In this document: one piece after another, positions 24,688 to 34,195 of the stretch
Position numbering within the stretch: position 1 is the stretch's first letter
How the letters are laid out: every line of letters starts with the position of its first letter
NCBI GenBank assembly: GCA_002897855.1
Contig: BDTO01000006.1
Coordinates: forward strand, 1-47,245
Length of the DNA: 47,245 nucleotides
Reading direction: 5' to 3'
DNA from: a bacterium BMS3Bbin05
GTDB taxonomy: Bacteria; Nitrospirota; Thermodesulfovibrionia; Thermodesulfovibrionales; BMS3Bbin05
Notes under the pieces: generated by a model
Database searches by the model: none
What the model was told of the DNA's origin: nothing
Seen by the model: only the letters and a program-made list of their open reading frames with translations
Position numbers and translations under genes: made by a program

Positions 24688-26025
24688 ATGGCAAGGATAT
24701 TGATTGTTGACGATGAAAAAAATATAAGGGTTGTAGTACAGAAATTTCTGAAGCAGGAAGGATATGATACAGACACTTCAAGAAATTATGATGAAGCACT
24801 TTCGCTATTCAGGGAAGTTCAGTATGACCTTATACTTACCGATATGAAATTACCGGGGAAATCCGGAATCGATTTTCTTAAATCGATCAAGGCTCAAAAC
24901 CCTGATGTCCCGGTTATAATGATAACAGCCTATGGCAGCATTGAAAACGCGGTGGAAGCGATAAAGTGTGGAGCAGTAAATTATTTGACGAAGCCCCTTG
25001 ATCTTGAAGAAATGCTTGTTGTAATAAAGCATACCCTATTGTACAAAAGCGTGATACCGGATAGCGAAGAGGACAAAAAAGAGCGGTATGGTATTATCGG
25101 TAAAAGCAGGGTCATCCATGATTTGCTTGCCACTATCCATGTGATTAGCAACAGTAACGCAAATGTCCTTATATCAGGTGAATCCGGCACCGGGAAAGAG
25201 CTTGTGGCACAGGCCATACATATGGCATCCCGCAGGATGCCATTCCCTTTCGTTGCCATAAACTGTGCCGCTATTCCACACGACCTGATAGAAAATGAAT
25301 TATTTGGCCATGAGGCCGGTGCATATACAGGTGCGGTATCCAGGCAGGGAGGAAAGCTTGAAATCGCTGATCAGGGCACTCTTTTCCTCGATGAGATTGG
25401 TGAAATGCTCCATAGTATGCAGATAAAACTGCTGAGGTTCATCCAGGAAAAAGAATTTTACAGGATTGGCAGCGTAAAATCCATTAAATCGGATTGCCGT
25501 ATCATTGCGGCGACCAACAGGAACCTCGATGAAGCAATAAAAGACGGCGTATTTAGAGAAGACCTTTTTTATCGTCTGAATGTCATACCGATAAACATAC
25601 CTCCCCTCAGGGAAAGAAAAGACGACATCCCTCTTCTTGTAGATAACTTTCTGAAGAAGTATGCCGCAGAGAACGGGAAATTCATCAGCTCTGTGGAAAA
25701 GAGTGCAATGGATGCTCTTTTGAAGTATGATTGGCCGGGGAATATACGTGAACTTGAAAATATAATCGAGCGTGCCGTTGTCCTTACGAGATTCGAAACG
25801 ATTGCGCTTGCGGATCTCCCCAAAAAGATTTCGCGTGCGATCCAGGCAGGGGAAGAAGAGAAAGACTTGGCCGGCCTTGCGGATTTGACGCTTCCGGAGA
25901 TCGAACGTCTTGCAATTCTCAATGCACTGAGAGAAGAGAACTGGAACCAGACAAAGGCGTCTGCACGTCTCGGCATTACGCGAAGACAACTGAGAACAAA
26001 GATGGTAAAATATAAATTAGTATAA
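24688..26025 (+). CDS. NtrC-family sigma54-dependent response regulator
   Basis: A 445-residue response regulator. The receiver has phospho-acceptor Asp52 in LILTDMKLPG. The AAA+ domain has Walker A GESGTGKE at about 164-171, the sigma54-contact loop as GAYTGA at 211-216 (the common form is GAFTGA), and GTLFLDEIGEM as Walker B. The C-terminal Fis-type helix-turn-helix ends NQTKASARLGITRRQLRTKM. It should bind upstream of sigma54 promoters; the TGG-N10-GC-type site at 17197 upstream of the sox cluster is the obvious local target. Confidence 0.92.
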   Translation: MARILIVDDEKNIRVVVQKFLKQEGYDTDTSRNYDEALSLFREVQYDLILTDMKLPGKSGIDFLKSIKAQNPDVPVIMITAYGSIENAVEAIKCGAVNYLTKPLDLEEMLVVIKHTLLYKSVIPDSEEDKKERYGIIGKSRVIHDLLATIHVISNSNANVLISGESGTGKELVAQAIHMASRRMPFPFVAINCAAIPHDLIENELFGHEAGAYTGAVSRQGGKLEIADQGTLFLDEIGEMLHSMQIKLLRFIQEKEFYRIGSVKSIKSDCRIIAATNRNLDEAIKDGVFREDLFYRLNVIPINIPPLRERKDDIPLLVDNFLKKYAAENGKFISSVEKSAMDALLKYDWPGNIRELENIIERAVVLTRFETIALADLPKKISRAIQAGEEEKDLAGLADLTLPEIERLAILNALREENWNQTKASARLGITRRQLRTKMVKYKLV

Positions 26026-26086
26026 GATTATTTATGATGCCAAAAAATGGATGTGGACAAGAGGCATAATCTCACACTAATCACAA

Positions 26087-26482
26087 ATGAGACTGCTAAT
26101 TTTACAATGGTTTATTAATGCAGTTGCGATCATTATCTCCGTGAGGATTGTCGATGGTATCACTTTTAATGGCCGGTGGTGGCAGATGATAATCATCGGT
26201 TCGGTATTTGGAATTGTCAACAGCCTGATAAAACCCATTGTTAAATTTTTTACATACCCTATTATAATAATTACGCTTGGTATATTTACTCTTGTAATAA
26301 ATGCAGCCATGCTTGTTCTGACTTCTCTCATTTCAGGTTTCCTGAATTTTGGATTTGAGATTACCGGTTTCCTGCCCGCTTTATGGGGTGCGCTGATAGT
26401 AAGCATTATTAGTATAATTCTTTCCTGGCTGACCGGTCTCAAGGGCATGAAAAAAGAAAGAGCATGGGGGAAAAATGCGTAA
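26087..26482 (+). CDS. Small four-TM membrane protein, phage holin superfamily IV-like
   Basis: A 131-residue protein with about four TM segments (MRLLILQWFINAVAIIISV, then NGRWWQMIIIGSVFGIVNSL, and two more). The length, KPIVKFFTYPIIIITLGIF and the C-terminal WLTG end match the phage holin family IV/YvlD-like group. These proteins are mostly chromosomal and are not evidence of a prophage; none is seen here. Its physiological role is unknown. It overlaps the next reading frame by 8 bp. Confidence 0.78.
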   Translation: MRLLILQWFINAVAIIISVRIVDGITFNGRWWQMIIIGSVFGIVNSLIKPIVKFFTYPIIIITLGIFTLVINAAMLVLTSLISGFLNFGFEITGFLPALWGALIVSIISIILSWLTGLKGMKKERAWGKNA

Positions 26483-26651
26483 CGAAGTGAGCATCTTCAT
26501 TTTTCTCGTCGGGATAATTACTTTCAACTGGCCTTTTTAAAAAATTTTTGACTTTTCTCTTCCGGTCTATCTCTTTATTTTATGGTTTTTCTTCATCTCC
26601 GTGCTGTTTATCTACAGTCACGATAACAAGAGAAGAAACAGGAGAGAATAG
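26475..26651 (+). pseudogene. Small membrane protein ORF broken by an in-frame TAA
   Basis: A 58-codon frame that opens MRNEVSIFIFLVGIITFNWPF, stops at TAA (26538-26540), then continues in frame KIFDFSLPVYLFILWFFFIS and on to TAG at 26649. The two halves together look like one small two-TM protein of the kind encoded just before sodium-symporter-domain histidine kinases. The remnant of such a kinase follows immediately, so this is probably a decayed operon. Confidence 0.6.
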
Positions 26652-26843
26652 TTGTTCGAGACCTACGAATTATTTCTCATTATACTCGGTTACCTGAGCA
26701 TCCTCTTCCTTGTTGCCTATTTTGCAGAGAAAAGGGAACGCGAGAAACGAAGTATCGCCAATAACCCTTATGTTTACGCCCTTTCCCTTGCTGTATACTG
26801 CACCTCATGGACACTTTATGGAAAGGCTGTAAGCCTCGTTTGA
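26652..26843 (+). pseudogene. Truncated N terminus of a symporter-domain histidine kinase
   Basis: Only 63 codons from TTG 26652: FETYELFLIILGYLSILFLV, then AYFAEKREREKRSIANNPYV and ALSLAVYCTSWTLYGKAVSL before TGA. This is the characteristic start of CbrA-like kinases with an SLC5/sodium:solute symporter domain, which normally continue for 900 or more residues. The sequence after the stop is unrelated, so the gene was cut by a deletion or insertion near 26840. Confidence 0.7.
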
Positions 26844-27234
26844 ATAAAATCAGGGGGCAGTATGCCCGGAAAAGGTTTCTTGCCCCTGAAATGGACATCA
26901 CAATGCCATGTGAATACTAAATCATGGTCGGCAGACCAACTCGAACCATCAAACGGCATGAAATATTGCCTCCTGGAGGGCTGGAAACCCGTTGCGTCAA
27001 GATTAGGCGGTAGATTTCCCCTACCGCCATTGTATATTTGCTATAATATTTATTTGGTGGGCTGGGGTAAATTTGTAAATCACCTATTGGGTGTAAAAAG
27101 CCTTGCCCTAACACTCATCAAGTGGGAGGGAGGTTCTGGGATATTCTTTAAATCCCCCGGGGGAGAGGGGGATAAGAATCGCTCAGTTTAGATGATAATA
27201 ATTCAAACAGTAGAGTGTTGCAGGAGTGATTTAG
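26844..27234. other. Non-coding junction between kinase remnant and helicase gene
   Basis: No gene is convincing. It contains arms CAGGGGGCA...TGCCCCTG near 26852-26889 and a hairpin GGCGGTAG/CTACCGCC near 27005-27027 that resembles structured ends of insertion elements. A TATAAT-like box occurs near 27041 and a short C/G run at 27147-27176. It may be the scar of an insertion or deletion that truncated the kinase gene. Confidence 0.45.
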
Positions 27235-30123
27235 ATGAAAATTCTTGAGTATCACGGTCTTGACGCATCCAGGGCAAAACGCAAATATCTGAAGATTATC
27301 GAGTACCTGAAAAGGGATGATTTCAGGTCTGCGGATGTCAAGAAGTTTCCTGAACACGGTCTTTACAGGGCAAAGATCGATGATGCCAGCCGTATTATCT
27401 TCAAGATAATGAAGTACAGGGGAGAAGATTACGCCCTTATACTTGAGGTGGTAATGAACCATGCATACGATAAGTCAAGGTTCCTGCGGGGTGCAAGGAT
27501 AGATGAGTCAAAGATATCCCCCGTTGATGCGCATCATCTTGAAAAAGAACCATTACCATCCCTCACATATATTAATCCTGAAAGTAACCGGTTCCATCTC
27601 CTTGACAAGATAATCTCTTTTGACCCTGAACAGGACAGGATCTATAGACATCCCCTCCCCATGATCATTATAGGCCCTGCCGGTAGCGGGAAGACCGCTC
27701 TTACACTTGAGAAAATGAAACTCATGTACGGCCAGGTCCTTTATGTGACACTGTCTCCATATCTTGTGGAAAATTCAAGGAATATCTACTATGCAGGCCA
27801 TTACGAAAATGATGAGCAGGAGGTCTCCTTCCTCTCATTCGGGGAATTTATTGAGACCATGCGTGTCCCTGAGGGGAGGGAGGTAACTTACAGGGATTTT
27901 ACAAACTGGCTTTACAGGATACCAAGACAGCAGAGGGTTCCGGATGCCCATCAATTATACGAAGAGTTCCGGGGGGTTATTACCGGTTCAGTGATCGACA
28001 GGGCATATTTGAGTTATGAAGGATATATAAATCTCGGGGTCAGACAATCAATCTATCTCGATAGCGAGAGGGATGTAGTCTACAGCCTGTTTGAAAGATA
28101 TCTCCGTTTCCTTGAGAAAAACGGATGTTACGACCCGAATATCGTATCTTACGAGTATCTGAAATATGCCGGGCAGACTTACGATTTTGTAGTGGTTGAT
28201 GAGGTGCAGGATATTACAAATATCCAGTTAAAGTTGATATTGAAGACACTTAAGTCTCCCGGGAACTTTATCCTCTGTGGTGATTCAAATCAGATAGTGC
28301 ATCCAAATTTTTTTTCCTGGGGCAATCTCAAGAGCATGTTTTATAACTCTGAATCACTGAGTGGCCGTAAGATAACCAGAATACTGGTTGCCAACTTCCG
28401 GAATTCATCGGCCGTAACAGAACTTTCAAACAGACTTTTGAAGATAAAGCAGAGCCGCTTCGGTTCAATCGACCGTGAAAGCAACTACCTGATGGATTGC
28501 CTGTCTGAAAAAGGGGGGGATATTGTCTTTCTCAAGAATACCGATAGGGTCAAGCGTGAGTTGAACCATAAGACAGGCAAATCCGCCAGGTTTGCCGTGT
28601 TGGTGATGAGGGATGAGGATAAGGCAAAGGCAAGACAATTCTTTAATACCCCGCTGTTATTCAGTATTCAGGAGGCAAAAGGGCTGGAATATGAAAATGT
28701 GATACTCCTGAATTTTATCTCCGGCGAGAGAGGGAAATTTGAGGAGATAACGAAAGGGGTTACAGAAGACGACCTGAATGGAGACACCCTATACAGCCGT
28801 GCACGTGATAAGAAGGACAAGTCGCTTGAGGTCTTCAAGTTTTTTGTTAATTCCCTCTATGTTGCCGTTACCCGTGCGGTAGAGAGGATATATCTGATAG
28901 AAAGCGATACTGAACACAACCTGCTTAAATGCCTTTGTCTATACAACCCACAGGATCAAATCAGAATTGATGCCCACCAATCGACCGCTGAGGAATGGCA
29001 GGCGGAGGCCCACAGGCTTGACATGCAGGGTAAACAGGAACAGGCAGATGAGATAAGGCGGAATGTCCTGAATATCAAGCCGGTTCCATGGGAGGTTCTT
29101 ACAAGCAACAGGATCATGGCCCTTCTTGAAGATATTGCTTCCAAAAAGGCTATTTCGAAGAAGACAGGGAAGAGATTGTTTGAGTATGCACTTTTTGATG
29201 ATGACCTCGATCTTATCGAGTTTCTGAGCAAACAGGGATACAGCAAGGCAGAGCAGATATTTTATGTAAAGAATGCCTCGGTGGGCTTTAACCGGTCACT
29301 TTACCAGCAGCAGAGGAAGAACTTTCTCGTGAATCAGTTGCAGGCATACCAGAGTGGCTATTACCGGAATATCCTGAGGCAATGTGATATTTATGGTGTG
29401 AATTATTGCAATGTTTTTAACAGGACCCCCCTGATGCTTGCTGCAATGACAGGGAATAAGTGCCTGATAGAAGAATTGTTGGCGATGGGCGCAGATACTG
29501 AGTTGACTGACAATTCAGGGCTGAGCGCCTGGCAGTCTGCGCTCAGGATTGCCATTGAGGACAGGGAGTATGCCCGGAAGTCTTTTCCGGTCATCCATGA
29601 TTTGATCTCACCTGCAAGTACAAGTCTGAAGGTGAATGACAGGCTGGTTAAGATTGACAGCAGTCAGGGTGAATTTCTGTTGTTCCATCTCTTTCACCTG
29701 GCATTACTGAATAGAATCCAGGCCGCATCCGTCAAGGATATGCCCCTGACAGCACCTTCCCTGGCAGAAATAATGGTGAACTTCCCGGAAGGCGTGGCGC
29801 CTGGATATCGTAAGAAAAGGGCATATATATCCGCCCTCCTTGCAAAAAATGAAATCGAAAGCAGAAATCCCTACAACAGGCGGTTATTCATCAGAAAAGG
29901 CCGTGGAAAATACATCATTAATCCGGAGATATCCATCAGACAGAAGGATGAATGGTGTGGTATATATCAGAGTCTTTCCAGAAAGGCCATAAATGGTTTT
30001 TCTCCGGAATACCTGATGGATATCTCGCAGACACTCAAGTATCTTGTGGCAGAAAAAGATGCCTCTGAATCTCCAGTAGCACCGGCATCCGGCAATACTC
30101 AACCTGTAACTGAACATGAATAA
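27235..30123 (+). CDS. RelE-like / SF1 helicase / ankyrin fusion protein
   Basis: A 962-residue protein. Residues 1-85 look like a RelE/ParE toxin fold, with short strands and HGLYRAKIDDASRIIF and ILEVVMNHAY. Superfamily 1 (UvrD/DNA-helicase) motifs follow: Walker A GPAGSGKT at 147-154, DEVQD at 322-326, ILCGDSNQIVH, VANFRNSS, SIQEAKGLEYENVILLNF and YVAVTRAVERIYL. Around 721-765 there is an ankyrin-like repeat (NRTPLMLAAMTGNKCLIEEL). The C-terminal 200 residues are unassigned. The helicase motifs appear intact, so ATP hydrolysis is expected. It is monocistronic between non-coding flanks. A role in defence or stress-linked nucleic acid processing is a guess; I know no characterised system with this exact architecture. 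Confidence 0.82.
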   Translation: MKILEYHGLDASRAKRKYLKIIEYLKRDDFRSADVKKFPEHGLYRAKIDDASRIIFKIMKYRGEDYALILEVVMNHAYDKSRFLRGARIDESKISPVDAHHLEKEPLPSLTYINPESNRFHLLDKIISFDPEQDRIYRHPLPMIIIGPAGSGKTALTLEKMKLMYGQVLYVTLSPYLVENSRNIYYAGHYENDEQEVSFLSFGEFIETMRVPEGREVTYRDFTNWLYRIPRQQRVPDAHQLYEEFRGVITGSVIDRAYLSYEGYINLGVRQSIYLDSERDVVYSLFERYLRFLEKNGCYDPNIVSYEYLKYAGQTYDFVVVDEVQDITNIQLKLILKTLKSPGNFILCGDSNQIVHPNFFSWGNLKSMFYNSESLSGRKITRILVANFRNSSAVTELSNRLLKIKQSRFGSIDRESNYLMDCLSEKGGDIVFLKNTDRVKRELNHKTGKSARFAVLVMRDEDKAKARQFFNTPLLFSIQEAKGLEYENVILLNFISGERGKFEEITKGVTEDDLNGDTLYSRARDKKDKSLEVFKFFVNSLYVAVTRAVERIYLIESDTEHNLLKCLCLYNPQDQIRIDAHQSTAEEWQAEAHRLDMQGKQEQADEIRRNVLNIKPVPWEVLTSNRIMALLEDIASKKAISKKTGKRLFEYALFDDDLDLIEFLSKQGYSKAEQIFYVKNASVGFNRSLYQQQRKNFLVNQLQAYQSGYYRNILRQCDIYGVNYCNVFNRTPLMLAAMTGNKCLIEELLAMGADTELTDNSGLSAWQSALRIAIEDREYARKSFPVIHDLISPASTSLKVNDRLVKIDSSQGEFLLFHLFHLALLNRIQAASVKDMPLTAPSLAEIMVNFPEGVAPGYRKKRAYISALLAKNEIESRNPYNRRLFIRKGRGKYIINPEISIRQKDEWCGIYQSLSRKAINGFSPEYLMDISQTLKYLVAEKDASESPVAPASGNTQPVTEHE

Positions 30124-30883
30124 AAAGAAAATTCAGTGCAGGTGGAGAAAAGTGGGGGTATGAAATCTGATGGGCAACCCGAAAAGAAGAAAAAGAAAGA
30201 TATCGGGAAATACGTTCAACGGAATCTGTTTGCTGATCGAGGTTAAAACCATGCTCTTCCGGCAATGGTACGGATATTCGAAGTCTCACATCGGAAGTGC
30301 TAAAATAGTGCCACTTCCGATATGGTAATGGATGCAATATTGGGTTCAGGTTGCAAACCTGAATCATCAAAATTTTATCATAGTTTGCAGTTAAACATTA
30401 TTTTAATGGACATTGCCTTATTGGTCAATAATAAGGTATGGCCGCAACAGGTATGTTTTGCTGCAATTTTCATTCGAAGTACTCTGTACTTGCCGGTACA
30501 TCAATCATTAAACCTTTTTCCATCTGCATTACCGTAGCTCAAAACTATTATTCAGGTAAGATTTCCCCGGTGCGGCCTGATGAGAATCCGGAGGTAAATG
30601 CATAAAATGAATCGGTTGCCCTGTTTTTTTCAGAGAATTTTTTCAGTCCGGATAAGTTACAATAAGTAACAGGGGACCGATGCTATTACTATTCGTAACA
30701 CATGGAGAATTACAGTGCAACGCTCATATCGGGATGCTGCTGCATAATCCCGCGTTTAAAGGCTCTCAGGATACTTCATTATATTGATATTTTCGGAATT
30801 TCAGGCATTTATTTTGCTTGAAAAAATAATAAAATCGTTCTGTTGATTACACCAATATATTCTTTAAGGAGGTATTGTCAGTT
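30124..30883. other. Long non-coding stretch before acs
   Basis: About 760 bp without a convincing gene. A hairpin ATCGGAAGTG/CACTTCCGAT lies at 30290-30321; it lacks a T run and so is not a clear terminator. A 28-codon Lys-rich ORF at 30160-30246 follows the helicase stop but has little support. The last 60 bp are AT-rich and end with the AAGGAGGT site of acs at 30866-30873. Confidence 0.5.
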
Positions 30884-32863
30884 ATGCCGGAAAACACGGA
30901 CAGTATTCAGGTATTAATGGAAGAAAAGAGAAAATTTCCTCCACCCGCGGAGACAAGCAGGAGAGCACATATAGGAAGTATCGAAGAGTACGCAAAGATC
31001 TATAAAAGATCTATTGATGACCCCGAGGGATTCTGGGCCGAAATGGCGGAAAAGAATCTTACATGGTATAAAAAGTGGAACAAAGTGCTGGAGTACAATT
31101 TTGAAAAGCCGGAAATAAAGTGGTTCCAGGGTGGACAGCTGAATGTTTCCTACAACTGCCTGGACAGATTTATTGATGGCCCAAGGAGGAACAAGGCAGC
31201 GCTTATCTGGGAATCCGACGATGGAAAGACAAAAACTTATACTTACCAGCAGCTCTATCTCCTGGTTAACAGATTTGCCAATGTGCTTAAGAAACAGGGC
31301 ATTAAAAAAGGGGACAGGGTAACCATTTATCTTTCAATGGTACCGGAACTTGCCATTGCAATGCTCGCGTGCTCAAGAATAGGCGCCATCCATAGCATAG
31401 TATTTGGAGGGTTCAGCGCCAATGCACTCAGGGACAGGATACGTGATTGTGAATCCAATATCGTCATTACGGCTGATGAAGGCATCAGGGCCGGCCGGCT
31501 GGTACCGCTTAAGGCAAGCGTTGATACGGCAATAGAAGAATGCCCGACTGTTGAAAAAGTGATTGTCGTAAACAGGGCAAAAGGTGATGTCCCCATGAAA
31601 GAAGGCAGGGACGTATGGTGGGATGACCTTATGGCTGACGGGGATATCTCAAATTACTGCGAACCCGAGAAGATGGATGCAGAGGATCCGCTCTTTATTC
31701 TCTACACATCCGGTTCCACCGGCAAACCGAAAGGGGTTCTTCACACGACTGCCGGATATCTTCTGTATACTAATATTACTTTTCAGTGGATATTTGATTA
31801 CCACGAAGAGGATATCCACTTCTGCACCGCAGATATAGGGTGGATTACGGGTCACAGTTACATAGTCTATGGTCCGCTTTCAGCAGGAGCGACAAGCCTC
31901 ATGTTTGAGGGAGTTCCGACATATCCTGACCCGGGCAGGTTCTGGCATATCTGCGACAAATATCAGGTAGATATCATTTATACAGCTCCAACCGTAATCA
32001 GGGCCCTGATGAGAGAAGGCGCCGAATGGGTTAAAAAATACGATCTTTCATCGCTGAGAATATTGGGCACGGTCGGTGAACCGATCAATCCTGAAGCCTG
32101 GATGTGGTATTACACAAATGTGGGGAAAAGCAGGCTCCCGATTGTAGATACATGGTGGCAGACAGAAACAGGCGGTATCCTTATCACTCCGCTTCCGGGC
32201 GCCATGACAACAAAGCCCGGTTCAGCGAACAAGCCATTCCCCGGTGTGGTGCCGAAGGTCATTAAGGAAGACGGCTCGCCCGCGGGAGCCAATGAGGGCG
32301 GGTACCTCGTCATTGAAAAGCCGTGGCCCGGCATGATCAGAGGGACATACGGTGACTCGGACAACAAGCGTGTCAAGGAGGTCTATTTCAGCAAGTTCCC
32401 CGGCAAGTACTTTACCGGCGACGGCGCCCGTGTTGACGAAGACGGCGACTTCTGGCTTATGGGAAGGATAGACGATGTTATCAACATCTCCGGACACAGA
32501 CTGGGCACTGCCGAGGTGGAGTCTGCCCTGGTAAGCCATGATGATGTTGCTGAAGCGGCTGTCGTGGGATTTCCACATGAGATTAAAGGCGAGGGCATAT
32601 ATGCATATGTAACCCTGAAAGATGGCAAGAAACCCAACGAGGCCCTTAAGAAAGAACTTATCGGTCATGTAAGGACAGTAATCGGACCGATTGCAACCCC
32701 TGACAAACTGCATTTCACACCCGGCTTGCCCAAGACAAGAAGCGGCAAGATAATGAGGAGGGTTCTCCGAAAAATCGCCTGGGGTCAGACAGATGATCTC
32801 GGCGACATTTCAACCCTGGCGGATCCTTCTGTTGTTGATAAATTAGTAGAAGGCAGACAGTAA
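30884..32863 (+). CDS. acs: Acs: acetyl-CoA synthetase (AMP-forming)
   Basis: Activates acetate to acetyl-CoA through acetyl-AMP. The 659 residues match the family. The AMP-binding motif is [14 protein letters not shown], the core is [11 protein letters not shown], and the catalytic, acetylatable lysine is in [12 protein letters not shown] near the C terminus. ATG 30884 (MPENTDSIQ) is 10 bp after AAGGAGGT; a TTG at 30875 is too close to that site to be used. It is followed by a strong terminator and stands alone. It would let the cell use or recapture acetate. Confidence 0.96.
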   Translation: MPENTDSIQVLMEEKRKFPPPAETSRRAHIGSIEEYAKIYKRSIDDPEGFWAEMAEKNLTWYKKWNKVLEYNFEKPEIKWFQGGQLNVSYNCLDRFIDGPRRNKAALIWESDDGKTKTYTYQQLYLLVNRFANVLKKQGIKKGDRVTIYLSMVPELAIAMLACSRIGAIHSIVFGGFSANALRDRIRDCESNIVITADEGIRAGRLVPLKASVDTAIEECPTVEKVIVVNRAKGDVPMKEGRDVWWDDLMADGDISNYCEPEKMDAEDPLFILYTSGSTGKPKGVLHTTAGYLLYTNITFQWIFDYHEEDIHFCTADIGWITGHSYIVYGPLSAGATSLMFEGVPTYPDPGRFWHICDKYQVDIIYTAPTVIRALMREGAEWVKKYDLSSLRILGTVGEPINPEAWMWYYTNVGKSRLPIVDTWWQTETGGILITPLPGAMTTKPGSANKPFPGVVPKVIKEDGSPAGANEGGYLVIEKPWPGMIRGTYGDSDNKRVKEVYFSKFPGKYFTGDGARVDEDGDFWLMGRIDDVINISGHRLGTAEVESALVSHDDVAEAAVVGFPHEIKGEGIYAYVTLKDGKKPNEALKKELIGHVRTVIGPIATPDKLHFTPGLPKTRSGKIMRRVLRKIAWGQTDDLGDISTLADPSVVDKLVEGRQ

Positions 32864-32887
32864 TTAATTTTCGTTTGACACTTCCGT

Positions 32888-32924
32888 ACTTGCGGTCAGT
32901 TTTGAAAACTGACCGCAAGTTTTT
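32888..32924 (+). terminator. Strong hairpin terminator after acs
   Basis: A perfect 16-bp inverted repeat (ACTTGCGGTCAGTTTT and its complement) separated by one G at 32904, followed by TTTT. The stem starts 24 bp after the acs stop. It closes the acs transcript. The remaining gap to 33208 has no gene I can support; one weak 37-codon frame occurs on the minus strand at 32950-33063. Confidence 0.85.
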
Positions 32925-33208
32925 GGGAGAGGGGCTCCGGGGTCAAGGATTAGTACCTATTGTATCCATAAGGAATAAAATGTTTACCTTCCAAATATTG
33001 CTGTAGTCGCCATTTCTGCAGTTGCATTTCCCGCAGAGGCGAAATCTTCTGCTCCAGTTTCATAGAGTACCCTTTTGTCTGCCGGCAATGGTTTATGTTA
33101 TAGGAGATGGCGTTTCATGGATTCAGTAATCATTGGAAAGACTTCCGGGAATATCAATCTTCTGCTTAGTAACGCCGTCCATAAATTTGTCGCGCACCCA
33201 TTATTATC

Positions 33209-33238
33209 TTGACAAAGAGATTTATTTTTAATGATAAT
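33209..33238 (+). promoter_or_regulatory. Sigma70 promoter of the PhnD-like/MCP pair
   Basis: TTGACA at 33209-33214 and GATAAT at 33233-33238 with an 18-bp spacer. It lies 59 bp before the PhnD-like start codon; GGGAGGT is at 33288-33294. Confidence 0.65.
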
Positions 33239-33297
33239 TAGCGAAAGCAGTTAACAGTGATATATAATAAAAAGTACACAATTTAAGGGAGGTTCCT

Positions 33298-34167
33298 ATG
33301 AAAAGATGTCTTATACTTAAAATTTGTTTGGCTTTTTTACTTATTGTCGGCTGTCTTAATACAAACACTGTATTAGCCAAAGATGTGATAAAGATGGCTA
33401 TATTTCCAAGAAGACCTGCCCTTGTAACAGAAAGGATGTTTAGCCCTTTGGCACAATATCTATCCTCTAAAATCGGGGAAAAGGTGGAATTGGTAGTATC
33501 TAAGAATTTCAGGACTTTCTGGGGTGGAGTAAAAAAGGGAGAATATGACATTGTCCACTATAATCAGTATCACTATGTAAAAAGCCATAAAGAGTTTGGC
33601 TATAATGTTTTTGTGAAGAATGAAGAGTTCGGTTCAGCTGAAATCAATGCAGCAATAGTAGTGAGGAAGGATAGCGGGATTAACACTATATCCGACTTAA
33701 AAGGTAAAAAAATTGTCTTTGGAGGAGGCAGGATGGCCATGCAGTCGTATATTGGCGCTACACATATATTAATAACCAACGGACTCAAGAAAGGTGATTA
33801 CATTGAGAGTTTTGCCATAAATCCTCCAAGCAGTGTCTTTGCAGTATTTAATAAGATGGCAGATGCCGGAGGTGTTGGTGAAATTGTTTTAACTCTTCCC
33901 ATAGTAAAAAAAAGAATAGATGTGAATCAGATAAAAGTCCTGGCTAGCGGAGAAAAGCTTCCCATGCTATGCTGGGGAGTAAAAAAAGGAATGGATAAGA
34001 AGCTCATAGCTAAGATTCAGAAGGCCATGATAGAACTTAAGAATAACAAGAAAGGCAGGAAAATATTAAAAAGCGCTGGAGTTACCGCGTTTCTTCCGGC
34101 TACAGATAAGGAATACGATCCGGTCCGTCGGGTAGTAAAAGAAGTATTAAACGAGGATTATTATTGA
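33298..34167 (+). CDS. PhnD-like periplasmic binding protein
   Basis: A 289-residue exported binding protein. The signal peptide MKRCLILKICLAFLLIVGCL contains a Cys in IVGCL that might be lipidated. The PhnD-type core includes FSPLAQYLSSKIGEKVELVV, EYDIVHYNQYHYVKS and NTISDLKGKKIVFGGGRM. No ABC permease or ATPase genes are adjacent. Instead a chemoreceptor follows after 28 bp, so it probably delivers a ligand to that receptor (inference). It differs from the tandem PhnD protein at 21680 by having a single module. Ligand unknown; phosphate-like or sulfur oxyanions are possible. Confidence 0.82.
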   Translation: MKRCLILKICLAFLLIVGCLNTNTVLAKDVIKMAIFPRRPALVTERMFSPLAQYLSSKIGEKVELVVSKNFRTFWGGVKKGEYDIVHYNQYHYVKSHKEFGYNVFVKNEEFGSAEINAAIVVRKDSGINTISDLKGKKIVFGGGRMAMQSYIGATHILITNGLKKGDYIESFAINPPSSVFAVFNKMADAGGVGEIVLTLPIVKKRIDVNQIKVLASGEKLPMLCWGVKKGMDKKLIAKIQKAMIELKNNKKGRKILKSAGVTAFLPATDKEYDPVRRVVKEVLNEDYY

Positions 34168-34195
34168 TATCCATAAAGTAAAGGAGAAAAGAAAA

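Noticed and set aside
26087-26482. Prophage remnant suggested by the holin-like gene
   Set aside because: The family is mostly chromosomal and no other phage gene, integrase or att site is visible.
30160-30246. 28-codon Lys-rich ORF after the helicase gene
   Set aside because: Low-complexity poly-Lys product, weak start context and no recognised similarity.
32950-33063. 37-codon minus-strand ORF starting MKLEQKISPL
   Set aside because: No good ribosome site and no recognised family; it lies in a non-coding gap and could be chance.
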